From the NCBI GenBank assembly GCA_030673825.1, contig JAUTCS010000145.1, positions 19,313 through 83,312 on the forward strand: DNA of 64,000 bases, in the 5' to 3' direction. The DNA is from Verrucomicrobiota bacterium JB024. Lineage in GTDB: Bacteria; Verrucomicrobiota; Verrucomicrobiia; Opitutales; Cerasicoccaceae. The notes beneath the pieces are model-generated. The model searched no databases. It was given only the letters and a program-made list of their open reading frames with translations, and was not told the origin of the DNA. The translations under genes were made by a program, and so were the position numbers. Every line of letters starts with the position of its first letter. The stretch's first letter is position 1. Shown here in pieces: positions 50,309 through 59,300 of the stretch.

Positions 50309-51574
50309 ATGAGCACCTCCCCCGAATCCACTCTCACCGTCACCCGCTCCCGCCTGGCAGGCGAAGTAACCATCAGCGGTGCCAAAAACAGTGCCCTGCG
50401 CCTGCTTGCCGCCTCACTGCTGACAGAGGACGACGTCAGCCTGTATAACTACCCGGCAGGCATCCTCGACGCCCAAGTCCACGTGCAGATGCTCGAAGCC
50501 CTCGGCAAGACATGCGCCGTGGATGGAGATTTTATCCGTATCGCAGAGCCGAGCTCCCTCAACCAGACTCTGAATTGGGAAGGCCGCTCGATCCGTAACA
50601 CCCTCCTGATCCTCGGTGCACTCACCGCTCGCTTCGGGCGCGGCGCCGTTCCTCTCCCCGGCGGCTGTAAGCTGGGCGAGCGCAAATACGACATCCACGT
50701 CATGCTGCTGGAGGCCCTCGGTGCAACCGTCAGCGAAGAGGGCGACATGCTCGTGGCCGAGGCCAAAGACGGTCACCTCACCGGGGCGGACATCCACCTG
50801 CCCATCCGTTCCACCGGCGCGACGGAAAACAGCATCATCTGCGGCACCCTCGCCCGCGGCACCACCCGCGTGTGGAACCCCCACATCCGCCCCGAAATCC
50901 TCGACCTGATCGACCTGCTGCGCAAAATGGGCGCTAAGATCGAGGTCCGCGGCCAGGAGTCGATCATCATTCACGGGACGGACTCCCTCAAGGGCTGCGA
51001 CCATACCGTCATCCCTGACAACGTCGAAGCCTTCACCTGGCTGATTGGCTCCGCCATCACCGGCGGCGACGTGCTCATGCACAACTTCCCCTTCGAGCAC
51101 CTGGAGATCCCGCTCATCCACCTGCGCGAAAGCGGCGTGGAGGTCTTTCGACATGGCGAGACAGCCATCGTCCGCGGCAAGGAAGTTTACCCGGTAGAAA
51201 TCAGCACCGGCCCTTATCCGGGCATCAACTCAGACATGCAACCGCTCTTCGCCGTACTCGGCGCAGTCGCTCAGGGCGAGACCCGCATCGTGGACCTGCG
51301 CTTCCCCGGTCGCTATGGCTATGCTGATGAGCTGGCGAAAATGGGCGTGCGCCACGAGGTCAAAGACAACCTCCTGCGCATCCACGGAGGCACCCCTCTG
51401 CATGGAGCCGACGTCACTGCCCTGGATCTGCGCGCCGGAGCCGCCCTCATGCTTGCCGGCATGATCGCCGACGGCGAAACCACCATCCACAACGCCTGGC
51501 AGATCGAACGCGGCTACTGCGGCCTAATGGCCAAGCTCGCCGCCCTCTCGATCAACGCCAGCCGCCAATCATGA
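50309..51574 (+). CDS. murA: UDP-N-acetylglucosamine 1-carboxyvinyltransferase
   Basis: A 421-residue MurA, which adds enolpyruvate to UDP-GlcNAc in the first committed step of peptidoglycan synthesis. ISGAKNSALRLLAASLLTED holds the Lys-Asn pair (Lys26, Asn27) and Cys120 in LPGGCKLGERKYDIH is the catalytic, fosfomycin-target residue. RDLRFPGRYGYADELAKMG-like and LDLRAGAALMLAGMIADGET complete the second domain. All key residues are intact. It sits inside the polysaccharide block, shares an ATGA overlap with an acyltransferase gene, and is followed by murB, an unusual setting that suggests a second copy. Confidence 0.93.
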   Translation: MSTSPESTLTVTRSRLAGEVTISGAKNSALRLLAASLLTEDDVSLYNYPAGILDAQVHVQMLEALGKTCAVDGDFIRIAEPSSLNQTLNWEGRSIRNTLLILGALTARFGRGAVPLPGGCKLGERKYDIHVMLLEALGATVSEEGDMLVAEAKDGHLTGADIHLPIRSTGATENSIICGTLARGTTRVWNPHIRPEILDLIDLLRKMGAKIEVRGQESIIIHGTDSLKGCDHTVIPDNVEAFTWLIGSAITGGDVLMHNFPFEHLEIPLIHLRESGVEVFRHGETAIVRGKEVYPVEISTGPYPGINSDMQPLFAVLGAVAQGETRIVDLRFPGRYGYADELAKMGVRHEVKDNLLRIHGGTPLHGADVTALDLRAGAALMLAGMIADGETTIHNAWQIERGYCGLMAKLAALSINASRQS

Positions 51575-52044
51575 AAGCATTCTACAGGAAGCTGCTTCGC
51601 TACCTCTTCGGTACGGACCTGCACATCATCGGGATGTACCGGCTCATGCACGCCTGCTACAAAAAACCCGTCCTGGGTCCGACGCTGGCCCAGGCCATCC
51701 GCTGCTTCATACGCATTTATGCCTCGTGCGATATCGCGCCCTCGGCCGTCATTGGGCGTAACCTTCGTCTGCCACACCCACTCTGTATCGTCATCGGCGA
51801 CAAAGTCCAGATCGGCGACAATGTCATGATCTGGCAACAATGCACCTTGGGTAGCCATGGCCGCAAGGAACTGGAGTGTGATTACCCGGTGATCGAAGAC
51901 GGCGTGCGCATCTATACCGGCGCCACGGTCATCGGCGGCATCCGCCTGGGTAAAGGATGCCGGATCGGTGCCCATGCCTTAGTCACGCATGACGTCCCGG
52001 CCGAAAAAACGGCCGTGGGAATTCCCGCGAAAATCATAGATTGA
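51571..52044 (+). CDS. Serine acetyltransferase-like left-handed beta-helix acyltransferase
   Basis: A 157-residue hexapeptide-repeat protein. Hexapeptide turns run from about 50 to 150 (IAPSAVIGRNLRLPHPLCIV, KVQIGDNVMIWQQCTLGS, VIGGIRLGKGCRIGAHALV) and end in the usual VGIPAKII. The HPLCIVIGD/TLGSHG pattern is that of the serine acetyltransferase subgroup, but it lacks the N-terminal helical half of CysE, so an O- or N-acetyl transfer to a sugar is more likely. Its ATG overlaps the murA stop and it is 4 bp upstream of murB. Confidence 0.87.
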   Translation: MKAFYRKLLRYLFGTDLHIIGMYRLMHACYKKPVLGPTLAQAIRCFIRIYASCDIAPSAVIGRNLRLPHPLCIVIGDKVQIGDNVMIWQQCTLGSHGRKELECDYPVIEDGVRIYTGATVIGGIRLGKGCRIGAHALVTHDVPAEKTAVGIPAKIID

Positions 52045-52048
52045 TACC

Positions 52049-52978
52049 ATGCACCGCCTTCAGCAGCAATTCCCCGCCATGGTGCGGCTCAATGAGCCGC
52101 TGGCACCCTACTCCTGGTGGAAAATCGGAGGTCCGGCGGAAGCGTTTGTCGAAGTCCAAAACAGCCAACAACTCGATCAAGTCCTGCGCACCCTTCGCCA
52201 GGATGCCCTCCCCTGGTGCCTGATAGGACGCGGGACAAACCTGCTTTTTGACGATGCCGGGTTTCGCGGCTGCGTCATTAAAATGGGCCCCGGGCTCTCG
52301 AAAATAAGCTTTAACGGCGACTGCGCCACCGTCGAGGCCGGCTGCTGGACTCCTCACGTCGCCTTGGCTGCCGCCCGCCACGGCCTCTCCGGCATCGAAC
52401 ACACCATCGGCATTCCCGCCTCCTTCGGCGGGTTGATTTGCATGAACGGCGGAAGCCAGCGCAAGGGCATCGGCGAGGTCACCGAGAGTGTCACTATCCT
52501 CACCCCGCAAGGTCAGGTGCGCACCTACCCGCACGGGGAGTGCGACTTCGCCTACCGCCAGAGCCGCTTTCAGGAGAGCGGGGATATTGTGCTGAGCGCC
52601 ACCTTGCGCTTCCAGACCCACCGCCCCTACGCCAAACAACGCCCCGAGCTGCTCGCCATCCTGCGCGAGCGCAACCGCAAGTTCCCCCGCAAGCTACCGA
52701 GCTGCGGCTCGGTCTTCAAGAGCTCGCCGGAGCTGTACGCCGCCTACGGCCCACCCGGAAAAATCATCGAAGACATGGGCTTCAAAGGCCGACGGGCAGG
52801 ACAGATAGAGGTTTCCCCCCTTCACGCCAACTTCATCGTCAACCTTGGTAACGGCTCTTCCGCCGATGTGCTTTCGCTCGTAAACGAAATCCGCCAGAGC
52901 GTGCGGGATAAAACGGGTGTCACCATGCATCCCGAATTCCGCTACGTCCACCCGACGAAAGGCATCGTCGAAGTCTAA
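52049..52978 (+). CDS. murB: UDP-N-acetylenolpyruvoylglucosamine reductase
   Basis: A 309-residue FAD enzyme reducing the MurA product to UDP-N-acetylmuramate. The FAD-binding part has LIGRGTNLLFDDAGFRGCVI and TIGIPASFGGLICMNGG (most MurB have GIPGSVGG). Catalytic residues appear conserved: Arg in YRQSRFQ, Ser in SCGSVFKS, Glu in MHPEFRYV. It lacks the extra domain of E. coli-type MurB, so it is type II. Start at ATG 52049, 4 bp after the acyltransferase gene and 4 bp before the flippase gene. With murA it would make UDP-MurNAc within this cluster. Confidence 0.93.
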   Translation: MHRLQQQFPAMVRLNEPLAPYSWWKIGGPAEAFVEVQNSQQLDQVLRTLRQDALPWCLIGRGTNLLFDDAGFRGCVIKMGPGLSKISFNGDCATVEAGCWTPHVALAAARHGLSGIEHTIGIPASFGGLICMNGGSQRKGIGEVTESVTILTPQGQVRTYPHGECDFAYRQSRFQESGDIVLSATLRFQTHRPYAKQRPELLAILRERNRKFPRKLPSCGSVFKSSPELYAAYGPPGKIIEDMGFKGRRAGQIEVSPLHANFIVNLGNGSSADVLSLVNEIRQSVRDKTGVTMHPEFRYVHPTKGIVEV

Positions 52979-52982
52979 GGTC

Positions 52983-54422
52983 ATGAAACGCCTCGTTTAC
53001 CGCCTCTGGCACTCGCCAACATTCACCGCCTGGGCCAACCGTGCGACCCAGTCCGTCCGCCTGATCGTGCTGTTGCCGCTCATTCTGAAGCGTTTCGACG
53101 ACACGCAGGTGGCGAGTTGGTTCCTCTTCAGCTCGATCCTCTTTTTCGGGCAAATGCTCAGCCGCCAGACTGCGCTCGTCATGGCGCGAATGACGGCCAT
53201 GGCCAATGGCGGACTCGACGACCTCTCCCCGCACACCGGAAAAGCCCGCGCAACCACCGGCCAACCGAACTGGCCCCTGATCGAGCGCCTCTACGGGACC
53301 CTCCAGTCTCTCAATGCCATTCTTGCCTCCGTGGGCCTCCTGCTGGCGGCAATCATGGGCTACTACTCGCTCCAGCCGATGCTGAGCCACTACGACGGAG
53401 CCCGAGATATCTGGTGGGCCTTTGCCATCCTCATGGCAGGATATTTCCTCAACGAGTTTTTTCGCAAGTACGAGGTGACCCTCAAAGGCCTGAACCAGGT
53501 GGCGCTGACCAACCGCTGGAACGCCTTGTTCTCGATCCTTTCCTCCTGCAGCGGGGCCCTCGTACTGCTGGCGGGCGGCTCAATCATAGAATTGGCGTTC
53601 GCCATGCAGATTTTTATCCTCATCGGCCTGCTCCGCCAGTGGGGACTGCTTATGTTTCTGGTCGAGCCCCGTTTCCGCGCGTTCAAGACCTGGTCCTGGC
53701 ACAAAGATATTATCCGCTGGGCCTGGCAGCCGCTCTGGCGCGGCATGATCCAGGCGCTGGCCAACCGGGGTGGCTCAAAGATCAGCGCGGTCGTCTTGGC
53801 CCGGCACTGCGACCCCGTAAGCCTGGCAAGCATTCTTCTGGCCATACGCGTTCTGGAAACACTGGAGGATGTCAGCTCAACGCCCATTACCAGCCACTCC
53901 CCCCGTTTTGGGCGTCTGCTGGGCGAGGGAAAGATCGACAAATTCCGCCAAGGCATGGAGCGGGCATTTCGATTATCCTCCATCGTTCATGTCTCGGGGG
54001 TCGTTCTGATAGGTTTTTTCGCTGGATTGGGGCTACGGCTGCTCGGCTCCGACACGCAGTTCATCCCCATGGATTTGTTTTTCAGCCTGGGTATCGCACA
54101 AACCCTATTTTCGACCGTCCGCAAAAGCCTGATGATCTCGATCGTCGGCAACAACGTCGTCGCGGTCGAGCGCTACCTCGCCGCCGCCGCCGCCACCGCT
54201 CTCCTGGCGTTTTGGCTGATCCCGATGGATCCTTTCTGGGGTTTCCTCGTCAGCAGCTACTTCCCGGTCTTTGTCCTGGTAAATTATAAGCCACTCCAAA
54301 TCGGCTGCAGATTACTACAGGAATCCATGTCCGAATTCCTTGCGAGAACCATGTTGATTCCCGCCGGCTTCCTGCTCGTATCGGCCCTCTTCGCACTAAG
54401 CCTGTGCGGCCTGCACTTCTGA
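52983..54422 (+). CDS. Wzx-like polysaccharide flippase (MOP superfamily)
   Basis: A 479-residue protein with about twelve to fourteen membrane helices and few charged residues inside them. The layout (pairs of helices with short loops, Arg/Lys-rich cytoplasmic loops) is that of polysaccharide export flippases that move lipid-linked repeat units across the inner membrane. I recognise no short signature, so the call rests on topology and context: it follows murB by 4 bp and is followed by glycosyltransferase genes. Start at ATG 52983 (MKRLVYRLW); the upstream extension overlaps murB. Confidence 0.82.
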   Translation: MKRLVYRLWHSPTFTAWANRATQSVRLIVLLPLILKRFDDTQVASWFLFSSILFFGQMLSRQTALVMARMTAMANGGLDDLSPHTGKARATTGQPNWPLIERLYGTLQSLNAILASVGLLLAAIMGYYSLQPMLSHYDGARDIWWAFAILMAGYFLNEFFRKYEVTLKGLNQVALTNRWNALFSILSSCSGALVLLAGGSIIELAFAMQIFILIGLLRQWGLLMFLVEPRFRAFKTWSWHKDIIRWAWQPLWRGMIQALANRGGSKISAVVLARHCDPVSLASILLAIRVLETLEDVSSTPITSHSPRFGRLLGEGKIDKFRQGMERAFRLSSIVHVSGVVLIGFFAGLGLRLLGSDTQFIPMDLFFSLGIAQTLFSTVRKSLMISIVGNNVVAVERYLAAAAATALLAFWLIPMDPFWGFLVSSYFPVFVLVNYKPLQIGCRLLQESMSEFLARTMLIPAGFLLVSALFALSLCGLHF

Positions 54423-54442
54423 TAATCCACCGCTATCGCTCC

Positions 54443-55612
54443 ATGAAAGTTCTGTTTGTTATAAGTTGTATAAAGGGGAAAAATTCCGGATTCGGGGGAC
54501 ATTACTATTCTCTCATGACCATCGCCTCGGCTATGGCCCGACAGAACGAGGTCCAGATCGTGCTGATCAGCGACATGGAGTGCCCGGCTTTGAATAGCTA
54601 TAGAGGTGAAATCGTGCGGCTGGAGCACGAGAGCTCTCAATGCGACATCCAGAAGCTCGCAACACTGGCGCATAGTGAAAAGGCTGATGTACTGCATTCC
54701 TTCGATGCGAACTCTCACCTCATCGCCAAAGCAGCCAGTGCCAAAACCGGAATTCCCCTGGTGGAAACGAAACCCGGCGGCCAACCCTGCCGACGGACCT
54801 ATCCTTTCGCCTACGACATCACCGTCTTTACGCTCCAGGATCACGATTTACTCCTTGGCCACCCCTCTTTCCGCAAAGCCAACATCCACCTTATCCCCAA
54901 CCGGGTAGAACGCCCGCCGGTCAATACCGAGCGGCTCCGGTTACTGTCGCCCCACCTGAAGGATGATCATTTCAAATTCATTTTGATTTCTACGTTGGTA
55001 CCCGTGAAGGCCCAAATCTTTCACCGCTGCCTGAATCTCATCGATCGCCTCAACGGCAGAGGCATTAAAACCCAGGCGATCATCATAGCCAACCCACACG
55101 ATCAAGCCGTTCATGACGATGTCTGCAGACGTATGAGCGAGCATTCCTGCCTGCTCACCACAAAGGAATACACCACGAAAGCCGCGGAGTTCATACCCGC
55201 AGCTGATGCCGCGATCTCCATGGGCCGTAGCACCATGGAAAGCACGGCCTTCGGTAAACCCGTCCTCTGCGGAGCCCGCAATCTCGATATCCCATACCTA
55301 CTCGACGAAAGCAATATCGAGAACGCCATCCGGCACAATTTCACTGACCGGGCCACTGCCTCGATCAGTGAAAGCGATGCCCTGAACGCCATTGCCAAAA
55401 TGATCATCTCAACATCCGACTATCAGAGCGCCTGTCAGTTTTCTGAGCATGTTTTTTCCACTTATTGCGATGTCGAAAAAGCCGTCCCCCTGTATCAGGA
55501 TATTTACCGTACGGCCAAGCCCGCCAAAAACACGTTTTTAGAGAAAGAACGGCAGACAATCGCGCTGTCGCTGTTGGGCCACGCTACAAAAAGGAGAGCC
55601 CGGCCTTACTGA
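54443..55612 (+). CDS. Glycosyltransferase, GT4-like
   Basis: A 389-residue protein starting MKVLFVISCIKGKNSGFGGH, with the glycine-rich loop after the first strand seen in GT-B enzymes. The C-terminal domain has FKFILISTLVPVKAQIFHRC and the segment ISMGRSTMESTAFGKPVLCG, which replaces the usual EGxPxxxxEA donor-binding motif. Weak motif conservation makes the donor unknown. Codon use here and up to 59.3 kb is AT-richer than in the rest of the window. Start at ATG 54443; the previous gene ends 20 bp earlier. Confidence 0.78.
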   Translation: MKVLFVISCIKGKNSGFGGHYYSLMTIASAMARQNEVQIVLISDMECPALNSYRGEIVRLEHESSQCDIQKLATLAHSEKADVLHSFDANSHLIAKAASAKTGIPLVETKPGGQPCRRTYPFAYDITVFTLQDHDLLLGHPSFRKANIHLIPNRVERPPVNTERLRLLSPHLKDDHFKFILISTLVPVKAQIFHRCLNLIDRLNGRGIKTQAIIIANPHDQAVHDDVCRRMSEHSCLLTTKEYTTKAAEFIPAADAAISMGRSTMESTAFGKPVLCGARNLDIPYLLDESNIENAIRHNFTDRATASISESDALNAIAKMIISTSDYQSACQFSEHVFSTYCDVEKAVPLYQDIYRTAKPAKNTFLEKERQTIALSLLGHATKRRARPY

Positions 55613-55694
55613 AATTCTATCATAGGTCCCCATCCCAATAAGCAGTCCCTCGAGGCCACACCATGCAGAAATCAAACCACTTTACCACACACCC

Positions 55695-56276
55695 GTGAGC
55701 TCGACTTTTAAAGAAACCGTAAAGGCGGATTACCTGCGCTATGGCAAGCCGCTCACGTGGCGTATGATGCTCTACTCCTACATCGTCCATCCAGGTTTTC
55801 GCACGACGCTCTGGTACCGCATCGCTCGGCACTGCCACCAGTCCCCCCGGCTGCGTCCATTCGCCAAGCTGGCAACGCTGTGCCTCATCCGCCAGCAACA
55901 TAAAACCGGCATAACCATTAATCCCATCACCGACATAGGTCCGGGTCTGTACATACCTCACCCCGGCTGCATCGTCATCAATCCGCACTGCAAAATCGGC
56001 CGCAACCTCTACCTCTCGCATGATGTACTCCTGGGAAAGGCACATGCTGGCGCGCGCCAAGGCTCTCCGGAAGTTGGCGACGACGTCTTTCTGGGCGCGG
56101 GAGCGCGTCTGCTAGGTAAGCTCACCATCGGCGACAATGCCGCAATCGGGGCCAATGCTGTCGTGATCACCGACATTCCCCCGAACACATTCGCAGCCGG
56201 CGCGCCGGCTAAAGTCGTGAAAAACATCGGCGCCCGGGAGATCCTCGGGATACAGGAAGGCTCTGAATATGCTTAA
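55695..56276 (+). CDS. Serine O-acetyltransferase-like acyltransferase
   Basis: A 193-residue protein. An N-terminal helical part (1-75, [20 protein letters not shown]) precedes hexapeptide repeats (about 80-170), with [19 protein letters not shown], the HDVLLG motif and [12 protein letters not shown] at the end. The helical half plus the HPGCIVI box resemble CysE/EpsC proteins in polysaccharide loci, but CysE would be longer (about 270). Starts with GTG at 55695. Its 3' end overlaps the next acyltransferase gene by 8 bp. Likely acetylates a sugar of the repeat unit or, less likely, serine. Confidence 0.85.
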   Translation: MSSTFKETVKADYLRYGKPLTWRMMLYSYIVHPGFRTTLWYRIARHCHQSPRLRPFAKLATLCLIRQQHKTGITINPITDIGPGLYIPHPGCIVINPHCKIGRNLYLSHDVLLGKAHAGARQGSPEVGDDVFLGAGARLLGKLTIGDNAAIGANAVVITDIPPNTFAAGAPAKVVKNIGAREILGIQEGSEYA

Positions 56277-56790
56277 GTCATTGATTACCCGTTATCGGAA
56301 GCAGAAAGATATGGTGGCGTACTGCCGCAGCTTGGGCATGACCGTCGGCGAAAGATGTAAGATCAACCCACATGCCACTTTCGGCACTGAGCCGTACCTG
56401 ATCAGTATCGGAGACCACTGTGAGATAACAGGCCTGGTCCACCTGATCACCCATGATGGCGGTGTCTGGGTCTTTCGCGAAGAGCACCCGGAATGGGATG
56501 TCGTCGGAAGGATCAACATCGAAGACAACGTGTACATCGGGTACGGGGCGACAATCATGCCCAATGTCCGGATCGGGAAAAACAGCGTCATTGCCGCCCG
56601 TTCGGTTGTCACCAAAGACATCCCCCCTAACAGTGTGGCTGCTGGGATTCCGGCAAAAGTTATCAAAACCATCGACGAATATAAAGAAAAGTGCCAACAA
56701 GTGGCTATTTCGACCAAGCACCTTCACAGCGAAGAGAAAAAGAAAAAGATATTAAGCCTATTGAACGATCCGCAGCAGCGGCAGCTCTGA
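56269..56790 (+). CDS. Hexapeptide-repeat acyltransferase (WbbJ/LbH-MAT type)
   Basis: A 173-residue left-handed beta-helix acyltransferase. Repeats run from about 28 to 132 ([20 protein letters not shown], then [20 protein letters not shown]), with [12 protein letters not shown] as the catalytic His loop and [13 protein letters not shown] closing the domain. A Lys-rich C-terminal helix follows. It overlaps the preceding gene by 8 bp and precedes the sulfotransferase gene by 55 bp. Acetyl transfer to a sugar hydroxyl or amine is the likely reaction. Confidence 0.87.
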   Translation: MLKSLITRYRKQKDMVAYCRSLGMTVGERCKINPHATFGTEPYLISIGDHCEITGLVHLITHDGGVWVFREEHPEWDVVGRINIEDNVYIGYGATIMPNVRIGKNSVIAARSVVTKDIPPNSVAAGIPAKVIKTIDEYKEKCQQVAISTKHLHSEEKKKKILSLLNDPQQRQL

Positions 56791-56845
56791 TCCCAGCCAG
56801 CAAATCGTTTCTCAATCGAGCGAATGTACATTCACAAACCCTCTC

Positions 56846-57778
56846 ATGGAAGCACTCGCACATTTAATTAAATCCGTGTCCACGGTACACCGGCCAGGTG
56901 ACAAAAAAGACATCCTTCTTTTAGCAACCCCCAGAGGCGGCTCCACCTGGTTCATGGAAATGATATGGACGCAACCGAGTATGCGCCAGTGCAGCGAGCC
57001 TTTCAATATACGCCAGCCCCGCATCGCCAAAAATCTGGGAATCAGCCATTTTTCCATGCTCTATGGGCAAGATTCTGAAGCAAAAGTAGCCGATTACCTC
57101 CGCAAGCTGATCGACAACCGATTGAAGTTTCTGAACTCAAACCCGTTCCGAAGGAATCACCACTTTTTCACGAATCGAACAGTCTTCAAGTGCATTCACT
57201 ATGGAACGCATAACACAAGATGGCTGGAAGAAACGTTCGACTTTCAGGTCCTGTTGATACTTCGACACCCCATCCCGGTTTCTTTGTCGCGTAAAGTATT
57301 TCCCCTGCTTGAGGAATTTGGAAACTGCGCATTGCGGGAGAAATTCAACCAAGATGAGCTATCGGTACTCGACCGCGCCCGTGAGCATGGCTCCCACCTG
57401 GAAAAGGGGATCGCGGCCTGGTGCCTCCACAACGCTCTCGCCCTGCGCGAGATGAGAACAAGCTGGCTGCTGGCAACCTATGAACAAGCCGTGATCGAAC
57501 CAGAAAAAGTCATCAACGCGATGGCCACGCACATCGGGTTGCATGAAAAAAAGCGAATTGAAGAACAAATGCAGAAAGCCTCGGCCGTCATTGGAAAAAG
57601 CAGCGCGGAGCAACAGGCAATCCTGCGAAACGCAGACCGCCGCCAAGAACTGATCAGCAGCTGGCGCAAGAAAGTCAGCCCTCAGCAAGAGGCTGATCTC
57701 ATGGGCGTGCTTGAGGCCTTCCATCTCGACCACTACCAAACAGGAGTGGACTTACCATCATCGAAGTACTTGCTCTGA
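56846..57778 (+). CDS. PAPS-dependent sulfotransferase
   Basis: A 310-residue cytoplasmic sulfotransferase. The 5'-phosphosulfate loop LLLATPRGGSTWFMEM (about 24-39) and the 3'-phosphate motif LILRHPIPVSLSRK (about 138-151) are clear. It would move sulfate from PAPS to a sugar of the repeat unit. The window ends in cysN on the other strand, whose product makes APS, the precursor of PAPS. The gene is AT-richer than average. Its acceptor cannot be read from the sequence. Confidence 0.87.
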   Translation: MEALAHLIKSVSTVHRPGDKKDILLLATPRGGSTWFMEMIWTQPSMRQCSEPFNIRQPRIAKNLGISHFSMLYGQDSEAKVADYLRKLIDNRLKFLNSNPFRRNHHFFTNRTVFKCIHYGTHNTRWLEETFDFQVLLILRHPIPVSLSRKVFPLLEEFGNCALREKFNQDELSVLDRAREHGSHLEKGIAAWCLHNALALREMRTSWLLATYEQAVIEPEKVINAMATHIGLHEKKRIEEQMQKASAVIGKSSAEQQAILRNADRRQELISSWRKKVSPQQEADLMGVLEAFHLDHYQTGVDLPSSKYLL

Positions 57779-57947
57779 TGGGCTCCTATAGGGCAATTAT
57801 ACTCACATCCTGCTCCTGGCTTTTCTGCTTTCCTAACCAATATCTGACTGAGAGGCTTATATAAACACGACATGACGACAACTGGCCGACAACAAGCAAG
57901 AGACACATCAGACAGCTTTGGTACCCCGAACATGATAAGGTAAAAAA

Positions 57948-59288
57948 ATGATACGCAACATAACAATCCCACGCCTGATAGGCTTCGCCGCCATGGCGTC
58001 AGTATGGCTGAATTTTACCTTCCTGTACATGATGATATCTGGTGTGACTGGAATTCCATTCAAGATCGTTGGGGTTCTCTTCCTGGCCATCATGGCTTTA
58101 TACCTCATGGTCAACTACAAGGTCACAATGACCGTGCTCAAGAAACCACAAATGGCTTTCTTCATGATTGTCTTTGTGTGTATTCCAGCGGTGTCTGTCG
58201 TTATTGCCCCGGTTCTTATTTTTCGATTCGCATCCTACTGTGTTCTTTGCGGGATGATATTTCTGACCGTGATAGTCTGGATTCAACAAGAGGGATGGGA
58301 ACGTTTCTCCAAAATCATCATTACCTCGTGGATGATGGGCATTATTGGCGTCATATTAAGCTATTTCTTCCCGTCATTCTTCGAAAACATTGCCTACATG
58401 CAGGCGGATGCTTCTGCCGTCGGCCTGGGTGCATGGCAGGATGTCAGGGTCGCACAGGAAAATGTCGGCCGGGCCTTCGGATTCTATATGCAATCCAACC
58501 GGGCCTGCCTGGCCCTGACCGTTCACTTGCTCATTCTACTCCCTGTCTTCCTTCACAACAAACCGACTTGGCGTATGATATTCCTGGGGGTGACCTTTTT
58601 CGCCGTACTCCTGACGGGTTCACGCGGGGGTTTTTTGTACATGGTGATTTTGACCGCACTTTTATTTTTCTTCGAAATGCGCAACGGTGTCCGGGACAGG
58701 CATGGGATACAAAGTGGTGTCGGCCTCCTGCCGCGCTATTTAGTCCTCGGCATCCTTGCCGTGGGAGCACTTGTATTGGCCGAGACGGCTTCAGCCAATA
58801 AGAGCGCAAAGATGGATGATAAAACAGCGGTTGAACGCATTTTATCGTCATTTTTTGGTAATGATGCTAGTTTGGCGGAGGACTCTAGCGTACAAGCCCG
58901 GTTAATGGCTCAAGTTCAATATGTCGGATCCGTCCTTAGATCGCCCATTATCGGACACGGGCTGGGCGCTAGCGACTACCAGAAGTTCACGGGTGGCCTA
59001 TATCTATCCAGCCACAACAACATCCTGGAGACCGCTTACAGTTACGGCATCCCCATGACATTAGCCATGTACGGTTTTCTAATATACTTATGCTTTACGC
59101 CACAGACCAAGCACATGCGCGATTTCTTTCGCTATAATTTTTCCTGGATCACACTCATGCTCATGTTAGCCGCCTCATTCGCGACAAACACACTCTTTGA
59201 CTACCGCATATTTCCCGTACTGATGGGATTCTGGCTGGCGATGCTGTATTTCCCAACCTCAAGCAACCAACCGCCCTTCCACCGCTAG
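57948..59288 (+). CDS. Wzy-like O-antigen polymerase
   Basis: A 446-residue polytopic protein with about eleven helices and a large loop (about 280-360). The LLTGSRGGFLYMVILTALL segment is the conserved Ser-Arg-Gly-Gly motif of the Wzy_C/O-antigen ligase family, and the loop contains GHGLGASDYQKF then SSHNNILETAYSYGIPMTLA, with the catalytic His. Near the flippase and transferases, polymerisation of the repeat unit is the best guess; ligation is possible. It is preceded by a 169-bp gap with nothing recognisable and is clearly AT-richer than its neighbours. Confidence 0.87.
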   Translation: MIRNITIPRLIGFAAMASVWLNFTFLYMMISGVTGIPFKIVGVLFLAIMALYLMVNYKVTMTVLKKPQMAFFMIVFVCIPAVSVVIAPVLIFRFASYCVLCGMIFLTVIVWIQQEGWERFSKIIITSWMMGIIGVILSYFFPSFFENIAYMQADASAVGLGAWQDVRVAQENVGRAFGFYMQSNRACLALTVHLLILLPVFLHNKPTWRMIFLGVTFFAVLLTGSRGGFLYMVILTALLFFFEMRNGVRDRHGIQSGVGLLPRYLVLGILAVGALVLAETASANKSAKMDDKTAVERILSSFFGNDASLAEDSSVQARLMAQVQYVGSVLRSPIIGHGLGASDYQKFTGGLYLSSHNNILETAYSYGIPMTLAMYGFLIYLCFTPQTKHMRDFFRYNFSWITLMLMLAASFATNTLFDYRIFPVLMGFWLAMLYFPTSSNQPPFHR

Positions 59289-59300
59289 CACGGGTAGGAC

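Noticed and set aside
50309..51574. Reading murA as an EPSP synthase (aroA)
   Set aside because: The catalytic Cys in LPGGCKLGER and the Lys-Asn pair in SGAKNSAL are MurA features, and murB follows.
55695..56276. True cysteine-synthesis CysE
   Set aside because: It is too short and lies among sugar acyltransferases; the SAT-like box alone does not show serine as substrate.
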